Part shown: positions 8,171 to 17,092 of the stretch, one piece after another
How the letters are laid out: every line of letters starts with the position of its first letter
How positions within the stretch are numbered: position 1 is the first letter of the stretch
DNA from: Pseudomonas sp. GD04019
Lineage (GTDB): Bacteria; Pseudomonadota; Gammaproteobacteria; Pseudomonadales; Pseudomonadaceae
Assembly: GCF_029837695.1 (NCBI RefSeq)
Contig: NZ_JAOEEA010000013.1
Location: 62,001-126,000 of the forward strand
Length of the DNA: 64,000 nucleotides
Direction: 5' to 3'
Position numbers and translations under genes: made by a program
Notes under the pieces: generated by a model
Told to the model about the DNA's origin: nothing
Databases searched by the model: none
What the model saw: only the letters and a program-made list of their open reading frames with translations

Positions 8171-8635
8171 TCAGTGTGCGACGCGACTGGTGCCGTCGAC
8201 GGTCATGATGCGTACGCGCTCGCCGACGCGGAAGATCTCGTTCTCCTGCACCTGCTGCACATAGGCGCGCAGGGTGCCGTCGTCTTCGCGCACGGTGATT
8301 TCCACGCCCTGGGTGCGGGTCAGGCCTTCCTCGGTCATGGAACCGAGCAGACCGCCGGCCACGGCGCCGATCACCGCCGCCACCACCGAGCCACGGCCGC
8401 CACCGATGGCGCTGCCGCCTACGCCGCCCACCACCGCACCGGCGCCCGCGCCGATCGGGGTCTTGGTGCCTTCGATCTTCACCGGGCGCAGCATTTCGAT
8501 GGTGCCCAGGCGCACGGTCTGCACCTTGCGGGCCTCGTCGCGGCTGTAGCTGTCGCCGCTGAGGTTGGAGACACAGCCACCCAGCGTGAGGGTCAGAGCG
8601 ACGAGGGAGGCAGTCAACAGCTTGGTATTACGCAT
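8171..8635 (-). CDS. slyB: SlyB-like glycine-zipper outer-membrane lipoprotein
   Basis: A 154-residue protein with a signal peptide and lipobox LTLGGC (Cys21). It then has a glycine-zipper 2TM region (about residues 62-100: GAGAGAVVGGVGGSAIGGG, then GAVAGGLLGS) and a C-terminal beta domain ending in RVRIMTVDG. This matches outer-membrane lipoprotein SlyB and PcpY-type proteins. The start at 8635 has GGAGAG 7 bases upstream; a longer frame would put the signal peptide inside the protein. It is monocistronic, closed by a strong terminator. SlyB in enteric bacteria is an envelope-stress protein under PhoP control; that control is not shown here. Confidence 0.85.
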   Translation of the reverse strand: MRNTKLLTASLVALTLTLGGCVSNLSGDSYSRDEARKVQTVRLGTIEMLRPVKIEGTKTPIGAGAGAVVGGVGGSAIGGGRGSVVAAVIGAVAGGLLGSMTEEGLTRTQGVEITVREDDGTLRAYVQQVQENEIFRVGERVRIMTVDGTSRVAH

Positions 8636-8795
8636 GTGGTTCTCTCCATATGAGGCAGTGTCCATTAGACCGCGGCGCCAGGCAGCTGTCACCAGCCCTT
8701 CTAGCGCGAGTCCAAAGGGAGGGTGCGACATCGGGTCAGATTTGCAGTCGTGGCGGGCTGGCGCAGGATGGCGATTCATTCCCGCGAGCCATGCC

Positions 8796-9038
8796 ATGGA
8801 CTACTTCATCGTCGCCATCGCCACCCTGGCCGGCCTGGTCTTCCATGGCTGGCTGTATCTGCGCATCCGCCGCTGGATGGATCGTGACCTGGCCCTGTCC
8901 ATGGCCGCCGGCGACCCGGCCATGCAGCGCTATATGCTCGAACGCCTGGCCGAGGCCGCCGACCAGGGCGTGCGCCGGGGAAAACTGGAAGACTGGCTGC
9001 ACCAGGCCGCGCGCGACTATCTGCAGCGCAACAACTAA
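8796..9038 (+). CDS. Small conserved protein with an N-terminal membrane anchor
   Basis: An 80-residue protein. Residues 1-18 (MDYFIVAIATLAGLVFHG) form a single membrane segment, followed by a charged helix-rich tail with WMDRDLALSMAAGDPAMQRYMLERLAEAADQG (partial quote: AMQRYMLERLAEAAD). No family name is recognised. The start at 8796 puts the hydrophobic segment at the N-terminus, although no clear Shine-Dalgarno precedes it. Its end is 10 bases from the convergent glycerate kinase gene. Codon use is like the neighbours, so a real gene is likely. Confidence 0.7.
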   Translation: MDYFIVAIATLAGLVFHGWLYLRIRRWMDRDLALSMAAGDPAMQRYMLERLAEAADQGVRRGKLEDWLHQAARDYLQRNN

Positions 9039-9048
9039 CAACGACCGG

Positions 9049-10185
9049 CTAGGCGCCGCTCGCCAGGCGCCATATGCGCGCGAGATCGCAGGCGCGCGCC
9101 TGCAGCTCCGCGCCGGCGCCGGCCATGGCCTGTTCCAGGCTCTGCGGCCCGGCGGTCAGGCTGAACGCCGCATCGATGCCCGCCTCATACAGCGCCTGGT
9201 AACCCTCGCCCAGGCTGCCGGCCAGGGCGATGACCGGCACACCCGCCGCGCGGGCGATACGCGCCACGCCGATCGGCGTCTTGCCATGCAGGCTCTGCGG
9301 GTCCAGACGCCCCTCGCCAGTGATCAGCAAATCCGCACCCTGCAGCGCCTCGGCCAGGCCGGACAACTCGGCCACCAGCTCCACTCCCGGACGAAAGCCG
9401 GCTCCCAGAAAAGCCTTGGCGGCGAAACCCAGGCCGCCGGCCGCGCCGACGCCGGGCAGCGCGCGGTGGTCCGCACCGAGTGTCGCCGCAAGCACATCGG
9501 CGTAGCGGCCCAGGGCAGCGTCCAGCAGCGCGACCTGCTGTGGACTGGCGCCCTTCTGCGGGCCGAATACCTGGGAAGCGCCGCGCGGGCCGCACAGCGG
9601 GTTGTCGACATCGGCGGCGATTTCCACCCGCACCTGCGCCAGACGCGGGTCAAGGCCACTGGCATCGATGCGCGCCAGCTGCGCCAGCGCCGCGCCACCG
9701 GGCGGCAGTTCGCCGTCTTGGTCATCCAGCAAGCGCACGCCCAGAGCCTGCAGCAGGCCTGCACCGCCATCGTTGGTGGCGCTACCGCCGAGACCGAGGA
9801 TGATTCGCTGGGCACCGGCATCCAGCGCCGCGCGGATCAGCTCGCCGGTGCCCTGGCTGCTGGTGACGGTGGCGTCGCGGCGTTCGCGCGGCACCAGGTG
9901 CAGACCGCTGGCCGCGGCCATCTCCAGCACCGCGGTGCCATCGCCGAGCCAACCCCAGTGAGCCGTAACCGGCTCGCCCAGCGGACCGTGGACCAGTTGC
10001 TCATGCCGCTCGCCACCGACGGCAGCCAGGACCGCGTCGACTGTGCCCTCGCCGCCATCGGCCATGGGCCGCAGGAGGATCTTGGCGTCAGGGAAGACCT
10101 GGCGCCAGCCACGGGCGATGGCCGCCGCCACCTCGGGCGCGGAGAGGCTCTCCTTGAACGAGTCGGGGGCGATGACCAGCTTCAT
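9049..10185 (-). CDS. Glycerate kinase (GarK/GlxK family)
   Basis: A 378-residue cytoplasmic kinase that phosphorylates D-glycerate with ATP, producing 2-phosphoglycerate in the GarK/GlxK family. Motifs: MKLVIAPDSFKESLSA at the N-terminus, MADGGEGTVDA (about residues 42-52), GGSATNDGGAGLLQALG and the C-terminal ITGEGRLDPQSLHGK. All are family signatures and length is normal. The start at 10185 is 8 bases beyond the pdxH stop, so it is probably cotranscribed with pdxH. A longer frame upstream of 10185 would overlap pdxH and lacks family similarity. Confidence 0.92.
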   Translation of the reverse strand: MKLVIAPDSFKESLSAPEVAAAIARGWRQVFPDAKILLRPMADGGEGTVDAVLAAVGGERHEQLVHGPLGEPVTAHWGWLGDGTAVLEMAAASGLHLVPRERRDATVTSSQGTGELIRAALDAGAQRIILGLGGSATNDGGAGLLQALGVRLLDDQDGELPPGGAALAQLARIDASGLDPRLAQVRVEIAADVDNPLCGPRGASQVFGPQKGASPQQVALLDAALGRYADVLAATLGADHRALPGVGAAGGLGFAAKAFLGAGFRPGVELVAELSGLAEALQGADLLITGEGRLDPQSLHGKTPIGVARIARAAGVPVIALAGSLGEGYQALYEAGIDAAFSLTAGPQSLEQAMAGAGAELQARACDLARIWRLASGA

Positions 10186-10192
10186 GGGTGGA

Positions 10193-10870
10193 TCAGGGTG
10201 CCAGGCGTTCGCGCAGCCAGGCGTCGTCCTGCAGGCGGTAGTTGAGACGGTCGTGCAGGCGGCTGGCCCGGCCCTGCCAGAACTCGATGCGCTCGGGCAG
10301 CAGGCGATAGCCGCCCCAGTGCGGCGGGCAGTCCGGGGCACGGTCGAGGAACCGCTGCTCGGTTTCGGCGAGCAGTTGCTGCAGCTCGTCGCGGTCGCGA
10401 ATCACCCGGCTCTGCGGTGAGGCCCAGGCCCCCAGGCGGCTGCCCAGCGGGCGCACCTGGAAGTAGGCATCAGATTCCGCTGCCGAGACCTTTTCCACCC
10501 GGCCTTCGATGCGCACCTGGCGCTCCAGGCTGGGCCAGAAGAAGGTCATGGCGGCGAACGGACGCGCCGCCAGCTGCTCGCCCTTGGCGCTGTGGTAGTT
10601 GCTGAAGAAGGTGAAGCCGCGCTCGTCGAGGCCCTTGAGCAGCAGCACCCGGCAGTGCGGTCGGCCCTCGCCGTCCACCGTAGCCAGGGTCATGGCGTTG
10701 GGCTCCACCGGCAGCTGCTCGGTCTTCACCGCATCGTCGAACCAGCGGCGGAACAGGGCGAAGGGCTCGCCCGGCGCCTCGGCCTCACTGAGGCCGTCGC
10801 GGGTGTAGTCACGACGCATATCGGCGAGCGACTGGGGGGTACGGCCATCCGGAACACGGTTTTCCGCCAT
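10193..10870 (-). CDS. pdxH: Pyridoxine/pyridoxamine 5'-phosphate oxidase
   Basis: A 225-residue FMN enzyme that oxidises pyridoxine or pyridoxamine phosphate to pyridoxal phosphate. Family segments are MRRDYTRDGL, NAMTLATVDGEGRPHCRVLLLKG, the FMN-binding FFSNYHSAKGEQL, and the C-terminal RLLPERIEFWQGRASRLHDR. The start at 10870 gives the standard length; the frame extends upstream into an unrelated basic stretch. Downstream it is closely linked to the glycerate kinase gene. Confidence 0.96.
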   Translation of the reverse strand: MAENRVPDGRTPQSLADMRRDYTRDGLSEAEAPGEPFALFRRWFDDAVKTEQLPVEPNAMTLATVDGEGRPHCRVLLLKGLDERGFTFFSNYHSAKGEQLAARPFAAMTFFWPSLERQVRIEGRVEKVSAAESDAYFQVRPLGSRLGAWASPQSRVIRDRDELQQLLAETEQRFLDRAPDCPPHWGGYRLLPERIEFWQGRASRLHDRLNYRLQDDAWLRERLAP

Positions 10871-10901
10871 GCTGGCTTCCTCGAACGGTGATGCCGTCAG
10901 C

Positions 10902-11606
10902 TTACTGCGCCTTGTCCTTTTTCTTTTGATCTGCGGCAACCTGGGCCACCGGCATGGCTGCCGCCGGCGCCGGCTGGTTGTAGGTGGCCAGCAGTGCGAC
11001 CAGGGTCTTCTGCGGGGTCAGGACGATTTCCACGCGGCGATTCAGGGCACGGCCGGCATTGCTGTCGTTGGCGGCGCGCGGCATGTCCGAACCGACGCCT
11101 TTGAGCAGCAGGCGATCACGCTGCAGGCCGCTGAGGCGGAAAATCGAGGCCACGGCCTTGGCGCGGTCCTCGCTGAGCTTGAAGTTGGCGTCCAGCTGAC
11201 CGCGGCTGTCGGCATGGCCGAGAATCAGCACGCCGGTACGCTTGTCGGTTTCGAGGATCTTGGCGACCTTGGTGAAGGGACCGAGCACGGCCGGCATCAG
11301 CATGCTCGGGCGATCCGGGTTGAACGAGCTGTCCACCGGGGCGGTGACCACCAGCACGTTCTCGCGGCGCTCCAGCTCCATCTTGCTGCCGCTCAGGGCG
11401 GCCTTCAGGCGCGGCTCGTACTCGTCCAGCCAGGCATTGGTGACTTCATGATCGATCTTCGGCGGCGCCTTCTTGGCGGCGACCGCCGGCTTTTCGCTAC
11501 CGCCGAAGGGCCACCAGCTGCTGGCACCCTCCTCTTTTTTCTTGTCGGAATTGGCGCAGGCGGCGAGGCTCAGGCAGCAGAGCAGGACGAGTGTTTTCTT
11601 GTGCAT
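10902..11606 (-). CDS. OmpA-family lipoprotein
   Basis: A 234-residue protein: signal peptide with lipobox SLAAC (Cys17), a lysine-rich linker, and a C-terminal OmpA domain (about 95-205). The domain has the peptidoglycan-binding pattern VLILGHADSRGQLDANFKLSEDRA (partial: LGHADSRG), later AANDSNAGRALNRRVEI. The Asp and Arg expected to bind meso-diaminopimelate are present. A tail with ATYNQPAPAAAMP and KKKDKAQ follows. It is predicted to be an outer-membrane lipoprotein anchored to peptidoglycan. It is 23 bases downstream of the serine hydrolase gene, so the two may be cotranscribed. Confidence 0.88.
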   Translation of the reverse strand: MHKKTLVLLCCLSLAACANSDKKKEEGASSWWPFGGSEKPAVAAKKAPPKIDHEVTNAWLDEYEPRLKAALSGSKMELERRENVLVVTAPVDSSFNPDRPSMLMPAVLGPFTKVAKILETDKRTGVLILGHADSRGQLDANFKLSEDRAKAVASIFRLSGLQRDRLLLKGVGSDMPRAANDSNAGRALNRRVEIVLTPQKTLVALLATYNQPAPAAAMPVAQVAADQKKKDKAQ

Positions 11607-11629
11607 GGTTAGATCTTCCCCCAAGCAAG

Positions 11630-12775
11630 TTACAGGCATTGGCCCAGCGTTCGCGCCAGTCTCTGCGCGCGCGGGTCCATGAGTACATATGGTCCGAGAC
11701 TGTTGGTGACGAAACCGAAGGCGATCTCGCGTTCCGGGTCCGCGAAGCCTACCGAACCACCCGCTCCGGGGTGGCCGAAGGCCTTGCGGCCGAGGCCGTA
11801 GGTGGCGTTGGCCACCTCCGGCTGGTCGAGCATGCAGCCCAGGCCCAGGCGGGTCTGGGTGAGCAGTGTGCGGTCTTCGCCGCAGGAGTGTTCGCGGGTC
11901 ATTTCGCCAAGCAGCTCCGGTTCCAGCAGACGGCCGTCCAACAGCGCCGCGTAGAAGCCGGCCAGGGCACGGGCATTGCCGTGACCATTGGCCGCCGGCT
12001 GCTGCATGCGTCGCCATTCCGGCTTGTTGGTGCTGGTGAGAATAGACGGCGGATTGGCGAAGGCACGGGTGGTCAGCGAGGCCGGCTCGTTCATCATGCA
12101 CTTGAGCAGGCGCTGGGCGGCGGCATCGCCCATGTCGCCCTTCTTGCGGGCGATATGGGATACGCGGGGAAACTCTTCCTCGGCCAGGCCGACATGGAAG
12201 TCCAGGCCCAGCGGCTCGGCGATACGGGCGACGATGGACTCACCCGGACCGCGCCCGTCGGCGCGACGCAGCAACTCGCCGACCAGCCAGCCGTAGGTGA
12301 TCGGTGAGTAGCCGTGGGCTTCGCCCGGCGTCCACCAGGGGCGTTCGGCGGCCAGGGCGGCGGTCATCTGCGGCCAGTCGTAGAGGGCTTCGGCCGGCAG
12401 CGGTGCATGCAGGGCCGGCAAGCCGGCGCGATGGCTGAGCAACTGGCGCAGGGTCACGCGCTCCTTGCCGGCGGCGGCGAACTCGGGCCACCAGCGCGCC
12501 ACGGGGGCATCCAACTCCAGCTTGCCCTGCTCCACCAGCTGCAGGGCGGCGACGGCGGCGAAGGTCTTGGTGCAGGAAAACAGGTTGAGGATGGTGTCGC
12601 TGTGCCAGGCCTCAGTGCCGTCCTTGTCGGTGCTGCCGGCCCAGATATCGACGACGGTTTCGCCGCCGATCTGCACGCATAACGCGGCGCCACGTTCCTG
12701 GGGATCGTCGAACAGTTCGACGAAGGCATCTTTCAGCGCATCGAAGCGCAGGTCGAAATGGCCCTGAATCTGCAA
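11630..12775 (-). CDS. Beta-lactamase-like serine hydrolase/esterase (EstB type)
   Basis: A 381-residue protein of the class C beta-lactamase/transpeptidase-like superfamily. The nucleophile motif is SCTK (S-x-x-K) in LNLFSCTKTFAAVAAL (about residue 67). A tyrosine follows in HGYSPITYGWLVGELL, and GHPGAGGSVGFADP gives the C-terminal H-x-G box. No signal peptide is seen, which favours a cytoplasmic esterase over a resistance enzyme. It opens the small operon with the OmpA-like lipoprotein. Natural substrate is unknown. Confidence 0.88.
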   Translation of the reverse strand: MQIQGHFDLRFDALKDAFVELFDDPQERGAALCVQIGGETVVDIWAGSTDKDGTEAWHSDTILNLFSCTKTFAAVAALQLVEQGKLELDAPVARWWPEFAAAGKERVTLRQLLSHRAGLPALHAPLPAEALYDWPQMTAALAAERPWWTPGEAHGYSPITYGWLVGELLRRADGRGPGESIVARIAEPLGLDFHVGLAEEEFPRVSHIARKKGDMGDAAAQRLLKCMMNEPASLTTRAFANPPSILTSTNKPEWRRMQQPAANGHGNARALAGFYAALLDGRLLEPELLGEMTREHSCGEDRTLLTQTRLGLGCMLDQPEVANATYGLGRKAFGHPGAGGSVGFADPEREIAFGFVTNSLGPYVLMDPRAQRLARTLGQCL

Positions 12776-12926
12776 CCTGATACTCCTCGGTCAGAATGGC
12801 CGGCATTGTTCCAGTCCCGGCTACTCCTGTGAATCCTGGCGCTTTGCTCAAGTCACTTCGTCGGACCAACGGTCCGCCGGGCCGGAGCGCACGAGACGCG
12901 CCGGGCTGGACTGCAAGCGAGGAAAA

Positions 12927-15209
12927 TCAGGGATTGGCGGGCGTTTCTACCTTGGCCGGCGCGGTCTTGGGCAGCAGCGCGGCGGGCGCCTTGAGGTTGG
13001 CCTTGCGCACGGCCTCGACGAAGCCCTGCCACGGGCGATCGGTGATGGCGACCAGGCCGAAGTGGCCATTCTCGCCGTCGAGCAGGCGGCCGCTGACCGG
13101 CTGATCCAGGTACTGGAACCAGTGCACGCCGACGATCGACGGCTCCTCCAGGGCCTTGGCCAGGAAGTTGGCGTAGGCCGGGCCACGCTCCTCTTCCTTG
13201 TAGGTCTCGGCCACGCCGCCCCAGAACGGACCGCGGTCGCGGCTGCCGAAGTGGAATTCGCTGACCAGCAACGGCTTGTCCAGCGCGCGCAGGGTGGCGA
13301 AGTCGTAGCCATGCTGCGGCTCGTTCACGTAGAAGTTGAAGCTCAGCACGTCGCAGTATTGGGCGCAGGCCTCGATCGCCTCGGGGGTGGCGATGGCGAA
13401 GCGGCCGCCGAGCAACATGTGATTGGGCGAGTGCCACTTCAGCGAGTCGGCGATGGTCTTGAAGTATGTGGTGGCGAACAGGCGCTGGAAGGCCTGCAGG
13501 TCCTTCTCGATCTGCGGGAACTCGGCGCTCGGCAGCGGCGGCTCGAAGCCCGGGTCTTCCATCAGCTCCCAGGCCTTGAGCTCGATGCCCCAGGCCTTGG
13601 ACAGGCCGTTCTGGTTGCGATACTTGTCGCGCAGCTGCTTGAGGAAGGCGCGCTTGGCCGGCACATCGGTGGTCAGGCGCAGGGTGCCGTAGGCCAGGGC
13701 GTAGCGGGCCTTGGGATCGTCGCCAGGCGCGGCCCAGGCCAGCTCGTTGTCGGCGAAGAAGCCGAGCAGCCAGGGGTCGTCACGGCGATCGCGGGTGGCA
13801 ATGGCGATGGCGCGCTCGGCGGCCATTGCAAAGCGCGGGTCGAACGGATCGGGCATGCCGCCCCACCAGTCGTGGCCGGTGCTGATGATGGCGTAGTCAC
13901 CGGAGATCGACAGCGGAATGCTGTACGGCATGCGCTGGGCATTGCCCAGGGTGTCGTCGCTCCAGTTGCCCAGGCTGTTGAAGCCCCAGGCCTGCAGGCG
14001 ATCGAGGGTGTGCTGGCTCCAGCGGTCCGCATCGAAGCCCGGTGCAGGGCAAGGAGCCAGCTCTGCCGGCGCCGGCGTGGCGGCCAGCGGCGGCTGGGCG
14101 GTGGCGCAGGGTTCGGCATGGGTGCGCTGCAGGTTGGCGCGGTAGAAGTCGTACCAGCGCCCGTGATCGAAGGCGCAGCCCCGGCTGGCGCCACTGTTGC
14201 TGCGGCTGTCGCGCTTGCCGTAGTAGGCGGCCAGCGGCTCGCCGTCCTTGGGCAGTGCGGCGAACATGCTCTCGCGGCCTTCCACGTAGGTCTGGCTCTG
14301 CCAGGCGCTGACCGCGTTGACGCCCAGGGAATAGAACGGATGCCCCTCGGGGGTCACCAGATACCAGCGACCGTCGCGCTTCTCGGTGCGGAAGAAGCCC
14401 TTGGCCTCGAAGCTCGGGCCGTTCAGCCAGCCGCCGAACTTGTCCTGCTGCGGGCGCTCGGCCAGCCAGGCCTTGAGCTGCTCGCCTTCGCGGGCGGCGG
14501 CATCGCGCAGCTGCTGATCCTTGCTGATCTTCTCCGGCCACTGGCCGCGGCTGTACTGGCCCCATTCATCGACCATGCCGCTATAGATGGCCTGCTGCGC
14601 GGCCGCAGCCGACTGCACGCCGAAACGGCCGAGCAGAATGCTCTGCGGTGCATTCGGCTTGCTCATGCTCAGCACCACGGCGCTGACCTGGGCCGGGTTC
14701 AGCTCGCCCTCGACGGTTTCCGCCAGCAGCACGCGCTGACCGTCGACGCTGACCGGCATGGGCGGGCCGGCGCGCATGCCCTGGGCCCGCGGCGAAGTAG
14801 CGGCAAGCGGCACCAGCAGGGTCTGCGCCGGGCCGGCCGGCAGCGCGATGCGGCTGGTCAGCACCTTGCCGTCCCGGCTCTCGATGCGTACGTCCAGGGT
14901 GATGGCCCAGTCCATCGCACTCTGCAGGCGCAGGCTCATGGCGCCGGCCTGGGACCAGTCCCAGTCGCCGCTCTGCGGGCTCAGGCGCAGGCTGGGGTTG
15001 TCGCCGACATTGAAGGTGAAGCGGCGCAGCACCTCGCCCTCGGCGGTGGGCTCGGCGGTCAGCTCGGGAAAGCTGGCGGCCTGGCTCTCGACCTTCACCA
15101 CGTCGGTGGGCTTGATGAAACTGAACAGGGTCTGCTGCCCTTCGGGGGCCGCCAGGGTGGGCGTGGCGAAACTCAGGGCAAAAACCAGGGGCAGGGAACG
15201 GTGAATCAT
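12927..15209 (-). CDS. Secreted agarase-like glycoside hydrolase
   Basis: A 760-residue protein with signal peptide (residues 1-20, cleavage near TLA-AP), an N-terminal beta-rich domain (about 25-200) and a (beta/alpha)8 barrel (about 265-740) like those of beta-agarases and related clan GH-A enzymes. Probable catalytic acids are Glu489 in FFADNELAW and Glu651 in LLVSEFHFGSRDRG; VHWFQYLDQPVSGR follows, as in this clan. The C-terminus is proline/alanine-rich. The start at 15209 has GGAG 9 bases upstream. The natural polysaccharide need not be agar. It lies beside a run of glycosyltransferases, which suggests a role in trimming an envelope or exported glycan. Confidence 0.78.
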   Translation of the reverse strand: MIHRSLPLVFALSFATPTLAAPEGQQTLFSFIKPTDVVKVESQAASFPELTAEPTAEGEVLRRFTFNVGDNPSLRLSPQSGDWDWSQAGAMSLRLQSAMDWAITLDVRIESRDGKVLTSRIALPAGPAQTLLVPLAATSPRAQGMRAGPPMPVSVDGQRVLLAETVEGELNPAQVSAVVLSMSKPNAPQSILLGRFGVQSAAAAQQAIYSGMVDEWGQYSRGQWPEKISKDQQLRDAAAREGEQLKAWLAERPQQDKFGGWLNGPSFEAKGFFRTEKRDGRWYLVTPEGHPFYSLGVNAVSAWQSQTYVEGRESMFAALPKDGEPLAAYYGKRDSRSNSGASRGCAFDHGRWYDFYRANLQRTHAEPCATAQPPLAATPAPAELAPCPAPGFDADRWSQHTLDRLQAWGFNSLGNWSDDTLGNAQRMPYSIPLSISGDYAIISTGHDWWGGMPDPFDPRFAMAAERAIAIATRDRRDDPWLLGFFADNELAWAAPGDDPKARYALAYGTLRLTTDVPAKRAFLKQLRDKYRNQNGLSKAWGIELKAWELMEDPGFEPPLPSAEFPQIEKDLQAFQRLFATTYFKTIADSLKWHSPNHMLLGGRFAIATPEAIEACAQYCDVLSFNFYVNEPQHGYDFATLRALDKPLLVSEFHFGSRDRGPFWGGVAETYKEEERGPAYANFLAKALEEPSIVGVHWFQYLDQPVSGRLLDGENGHFGLVAITDRPWQGFVEAVRKANLKAPAALLPKTAPAKVETPANP

Positions 15210-15275
15210 CGAACAAGTACTCCGGAAGATGCCCAAGTAGACACTACGAGGGCTACGGATGCCACCCCGGACGTC

Positions 15276-16382
15276 CTAGCGCGGCGCTGCGACGAGCCCC
15301 AGCAGGCAGTCGACCCAGGCATCCAGGCGCTGCCGCGCCCGCTGCGAGCCGGCAGCGGCGCCTTCCTCGACCGCAGCCATGCGCAGCCGCTGCAATGCCT
15401 CCTGCACCTGTGTGGCAAACAGCTGGGCATCGCCCGACCAGCACACCACCTCGTGCAGCAGACCCAGCTCGGCGGCGCGGGCGGCGTTGCTGCGCTGCTC
15501 CGGCTGGTCGGTGACCAGCAGCAGGATCGGCCGGCGGTATACGTGGGCCACGGACAGCGCGGCCATGCCTGGCGCCGAGACGATCAGCGCGCTGTGCGCC
15601 GCGGCATCGATCCATTGCGGATCGCGCGGTACCCAGCCGGTGCGCCCGGCATAGCCCTCGCCCACCAGCAGCGCCTGCAACCCGGTAGCGGCCAGCCCCT
15701 GTTCCAGGCCTGTCGCCAACTGCGGATCGCGAAAATGCGGGTTGAGATAGACGGCGGCGCGCGTTTCCTGGGCCTGGACCGGACGCTGCGCCAGCGCGAT
15801 GGGCGTCGGCAGGTTGAACAGCCACGGCGCCACCCGCTCAGGTTCGGCGTAGGCGAAGTCGTGCTGCAGGCAGGCGCGCGCACGGCGCAGCTCGAAGCCG
15901 ATGGCCGCGGCGAAGCCCAGCGCCAGCCAGTTCGGTAGGCGCCCCTGGAAGTTGTCCAGCAAGGCCCGGCGCAGGCTGGCGCCGTAGACATGCACGATCT
16001 TGCGCCGCCAGCCAGGCAGGCAGCCCATCACCAGCAACGCCGGGTGGAAGGAGTCGTTGATCAGCAGATCGACAGTGGCGATACGGCGGCGCAGGCGCCA
16101 GATGTCGCGCAGCATGTGCCGCGGGTCTAACAGGTAGCGCGCGACATTGCCGTCGGTGGCACCGCGCTGCATGTTCTGGCGTTCATCGAACTGCACCGCG
16201 TAGTGGCGCGACAGCACCTCGGCGGCGATACCGAACTCGCCGAGAAAAGCCGCGCCCTCGTTCGAGGTGGTCAGCACCTGCACCTCTGCGCCGCGTTCGA
16301 TCAGGGCATGGGCGAGCAACTGCGCACGCATCAGGTGGCCACGGGCATCGGCGGTGGCCAGGTAGAGAATCCGTGGTTTCAT
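15276..16382 (-). CDS. GT-B fold glycosyltransferase-like protein
   Basis: A 368-residue protein. The start ILYLATADARGHLMRAQLLAHAL is the N-terminal Rossmann strand and glycine/histidine loop of GT-B enzymes such as MurG-like or MJ1255-like transferases. The C-terminal half has the donor-site pattern ALIVSAPGMAALSVAHVYRRPILLLVTDQPEQRSNAARAAELGL (key part: SAPGMAALS and DQPEQRSNA). It may act on a nucleotide-sugar donor; acceptor unknown. Its start overlaps the end of the ferritin-like gene by 4 bases. Confidence 0.78.
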   Translation of the reverse strand: MKPRILYLATADARGHLMRAQLLAHALIERGAEVQVLTTSNEGAAFLGEFGIAAEVLSRHYAVQFDERQNMQRGATDGNVARYLLDPRHMLRDIWRLRRRIATVDLLINDSFHPALLVMGCLPGWRRKIVHVYGASLRRALLDNFQGRLPNWLALGFAAAIGFELRRARACLQHDFAYAEPERVAPWLFNLPTPIALAQRPVQAQETRAAVYLNPHFRDPQLATGLEQGLAATGLQALLVGEGYAGRTGWVPRDPQWIDAAAHSALIVSAPGMAALSVAHVYRRPILLLVTDQPEQRSNAARAAELGLLHEVVCWSGDAQLFATQVQEALQRLRMAAVEEGAAAGSQRARQRLDAWVDCLLGLVAAPR

Positions 16383-17092
16383 CCGGCGAAACGTGCCCGC
16401 AAACGCAGGGCCACGCCGGCCAGGTACATGCCCAGCGCCCCGCTAATACCGAAGGCCCGGTCCACTGCGCGCGCCTCGGCCAGCATGCGTTGCAGGCGTG
16501 GCATCTCCGCATCGCCCACGCTCAGCCCCAGGGTGCGCATGCACAGGCGCACATGCTTGCGCTCGTCATGCAGCACGCGGGTCAGCAGCGGTTGCAGCGG
16601 GTGCTCGGCAGCCAGCACCGCACAGTGACGGGCCAGCACCCGCTCGGCCATCTGTTCGGCACACAGGCCGATGGCATAGGCCGGCACCAGTACGCCCTGC
16701 TGGAAATGCGGCGCATGGCGACGGGCAATGCGCTGCCAGCGGCGAATCTTGGCCCGGCTGAGCCAGTCCGGGCGCAACTCCGCAGGCGGCTGCATGCCGC
16801 GCTCGCGCATGGCGGCGGCGAACAGTTCGCTGTGTTCCTGCTCCTCACGCAGATGCTGCTGCACCTGGCGCTCCAGCCAGGCCGGGGCGGTCGGCATCAG
16901 CTCGTGCTGCAGGGTCTTCTCGGTAGCCTCTTCGCCGATCAGGTAGATGCGCAGCAACAACAGCTCGCCGGCCCGGCTGCCGTGCAGCTGGCGCAGGGCA
17001 GCGCGCTTGATGCGATCGACCAGCCAGGCCTGCAGGCGCGGCCAGCCACGCAGCCGCGGCGCGGCGAAGGCCGCCAGGTGGACGACGGTCAT
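16379..17092 (-). CDS. Ferritin-like di-iron protein of unknown function
   Basis: A 237-residue all-helical protein with ferritin-type metal ligands: Glu43 (AGELLLLRIY), Glu84 and His87 (EEQEH), Glu146 (CAEQMAE), Glu177 and His180 (DERKH). The E, ExxH, E, ExxH spacing predicts a four-helix bundle carrying a di-iron centre, as in oxygen-activating hydroxylases. A C-terminal hydrophobic stretch (about 215-230) may touch the membrane. It overlaps both neighbours by 4 bases, so it is coupled to the secreted protein upstream and the GT-B enzyme downstream. A redox step on a glycan or lipid carrier is an inference. Confidence 0.72.
   Translation of the reverse strand: MTVVHLAAFAAPRLRGWPRLQAWLVDRIKRAALRQLHGSRAGELLLLRIYLIGEEATEKTLQHELMPTAPAWLERQVQQHLREEQEHSELFAAAMRERGMQPPAELRPDWLSRAKIRRWQRIARRHAPHFQQGVLVPAYAIGLCAEQMAERVLARHCAVLAAEHPLQPLLTRVLHDERKHVRLCMRTLGLSVGDAEMPRLQRMLAEARAVDRAFGISGALGMYLAGVALRLRARFAG

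Noticed and set aside
12776..12926. Gene in the gap between the serine hydrolase and agarase-like genes
   Set aside because: Only short frames without start signals; the stretch probably holds a promoter for the hydrolase gene.
13062..15938. A 958-codon frame on the plus strand across the agarase-like gene
   Set aside because: Antisense phase shadow of two real genes; composition is unlike any protein family and it spans a gene border.
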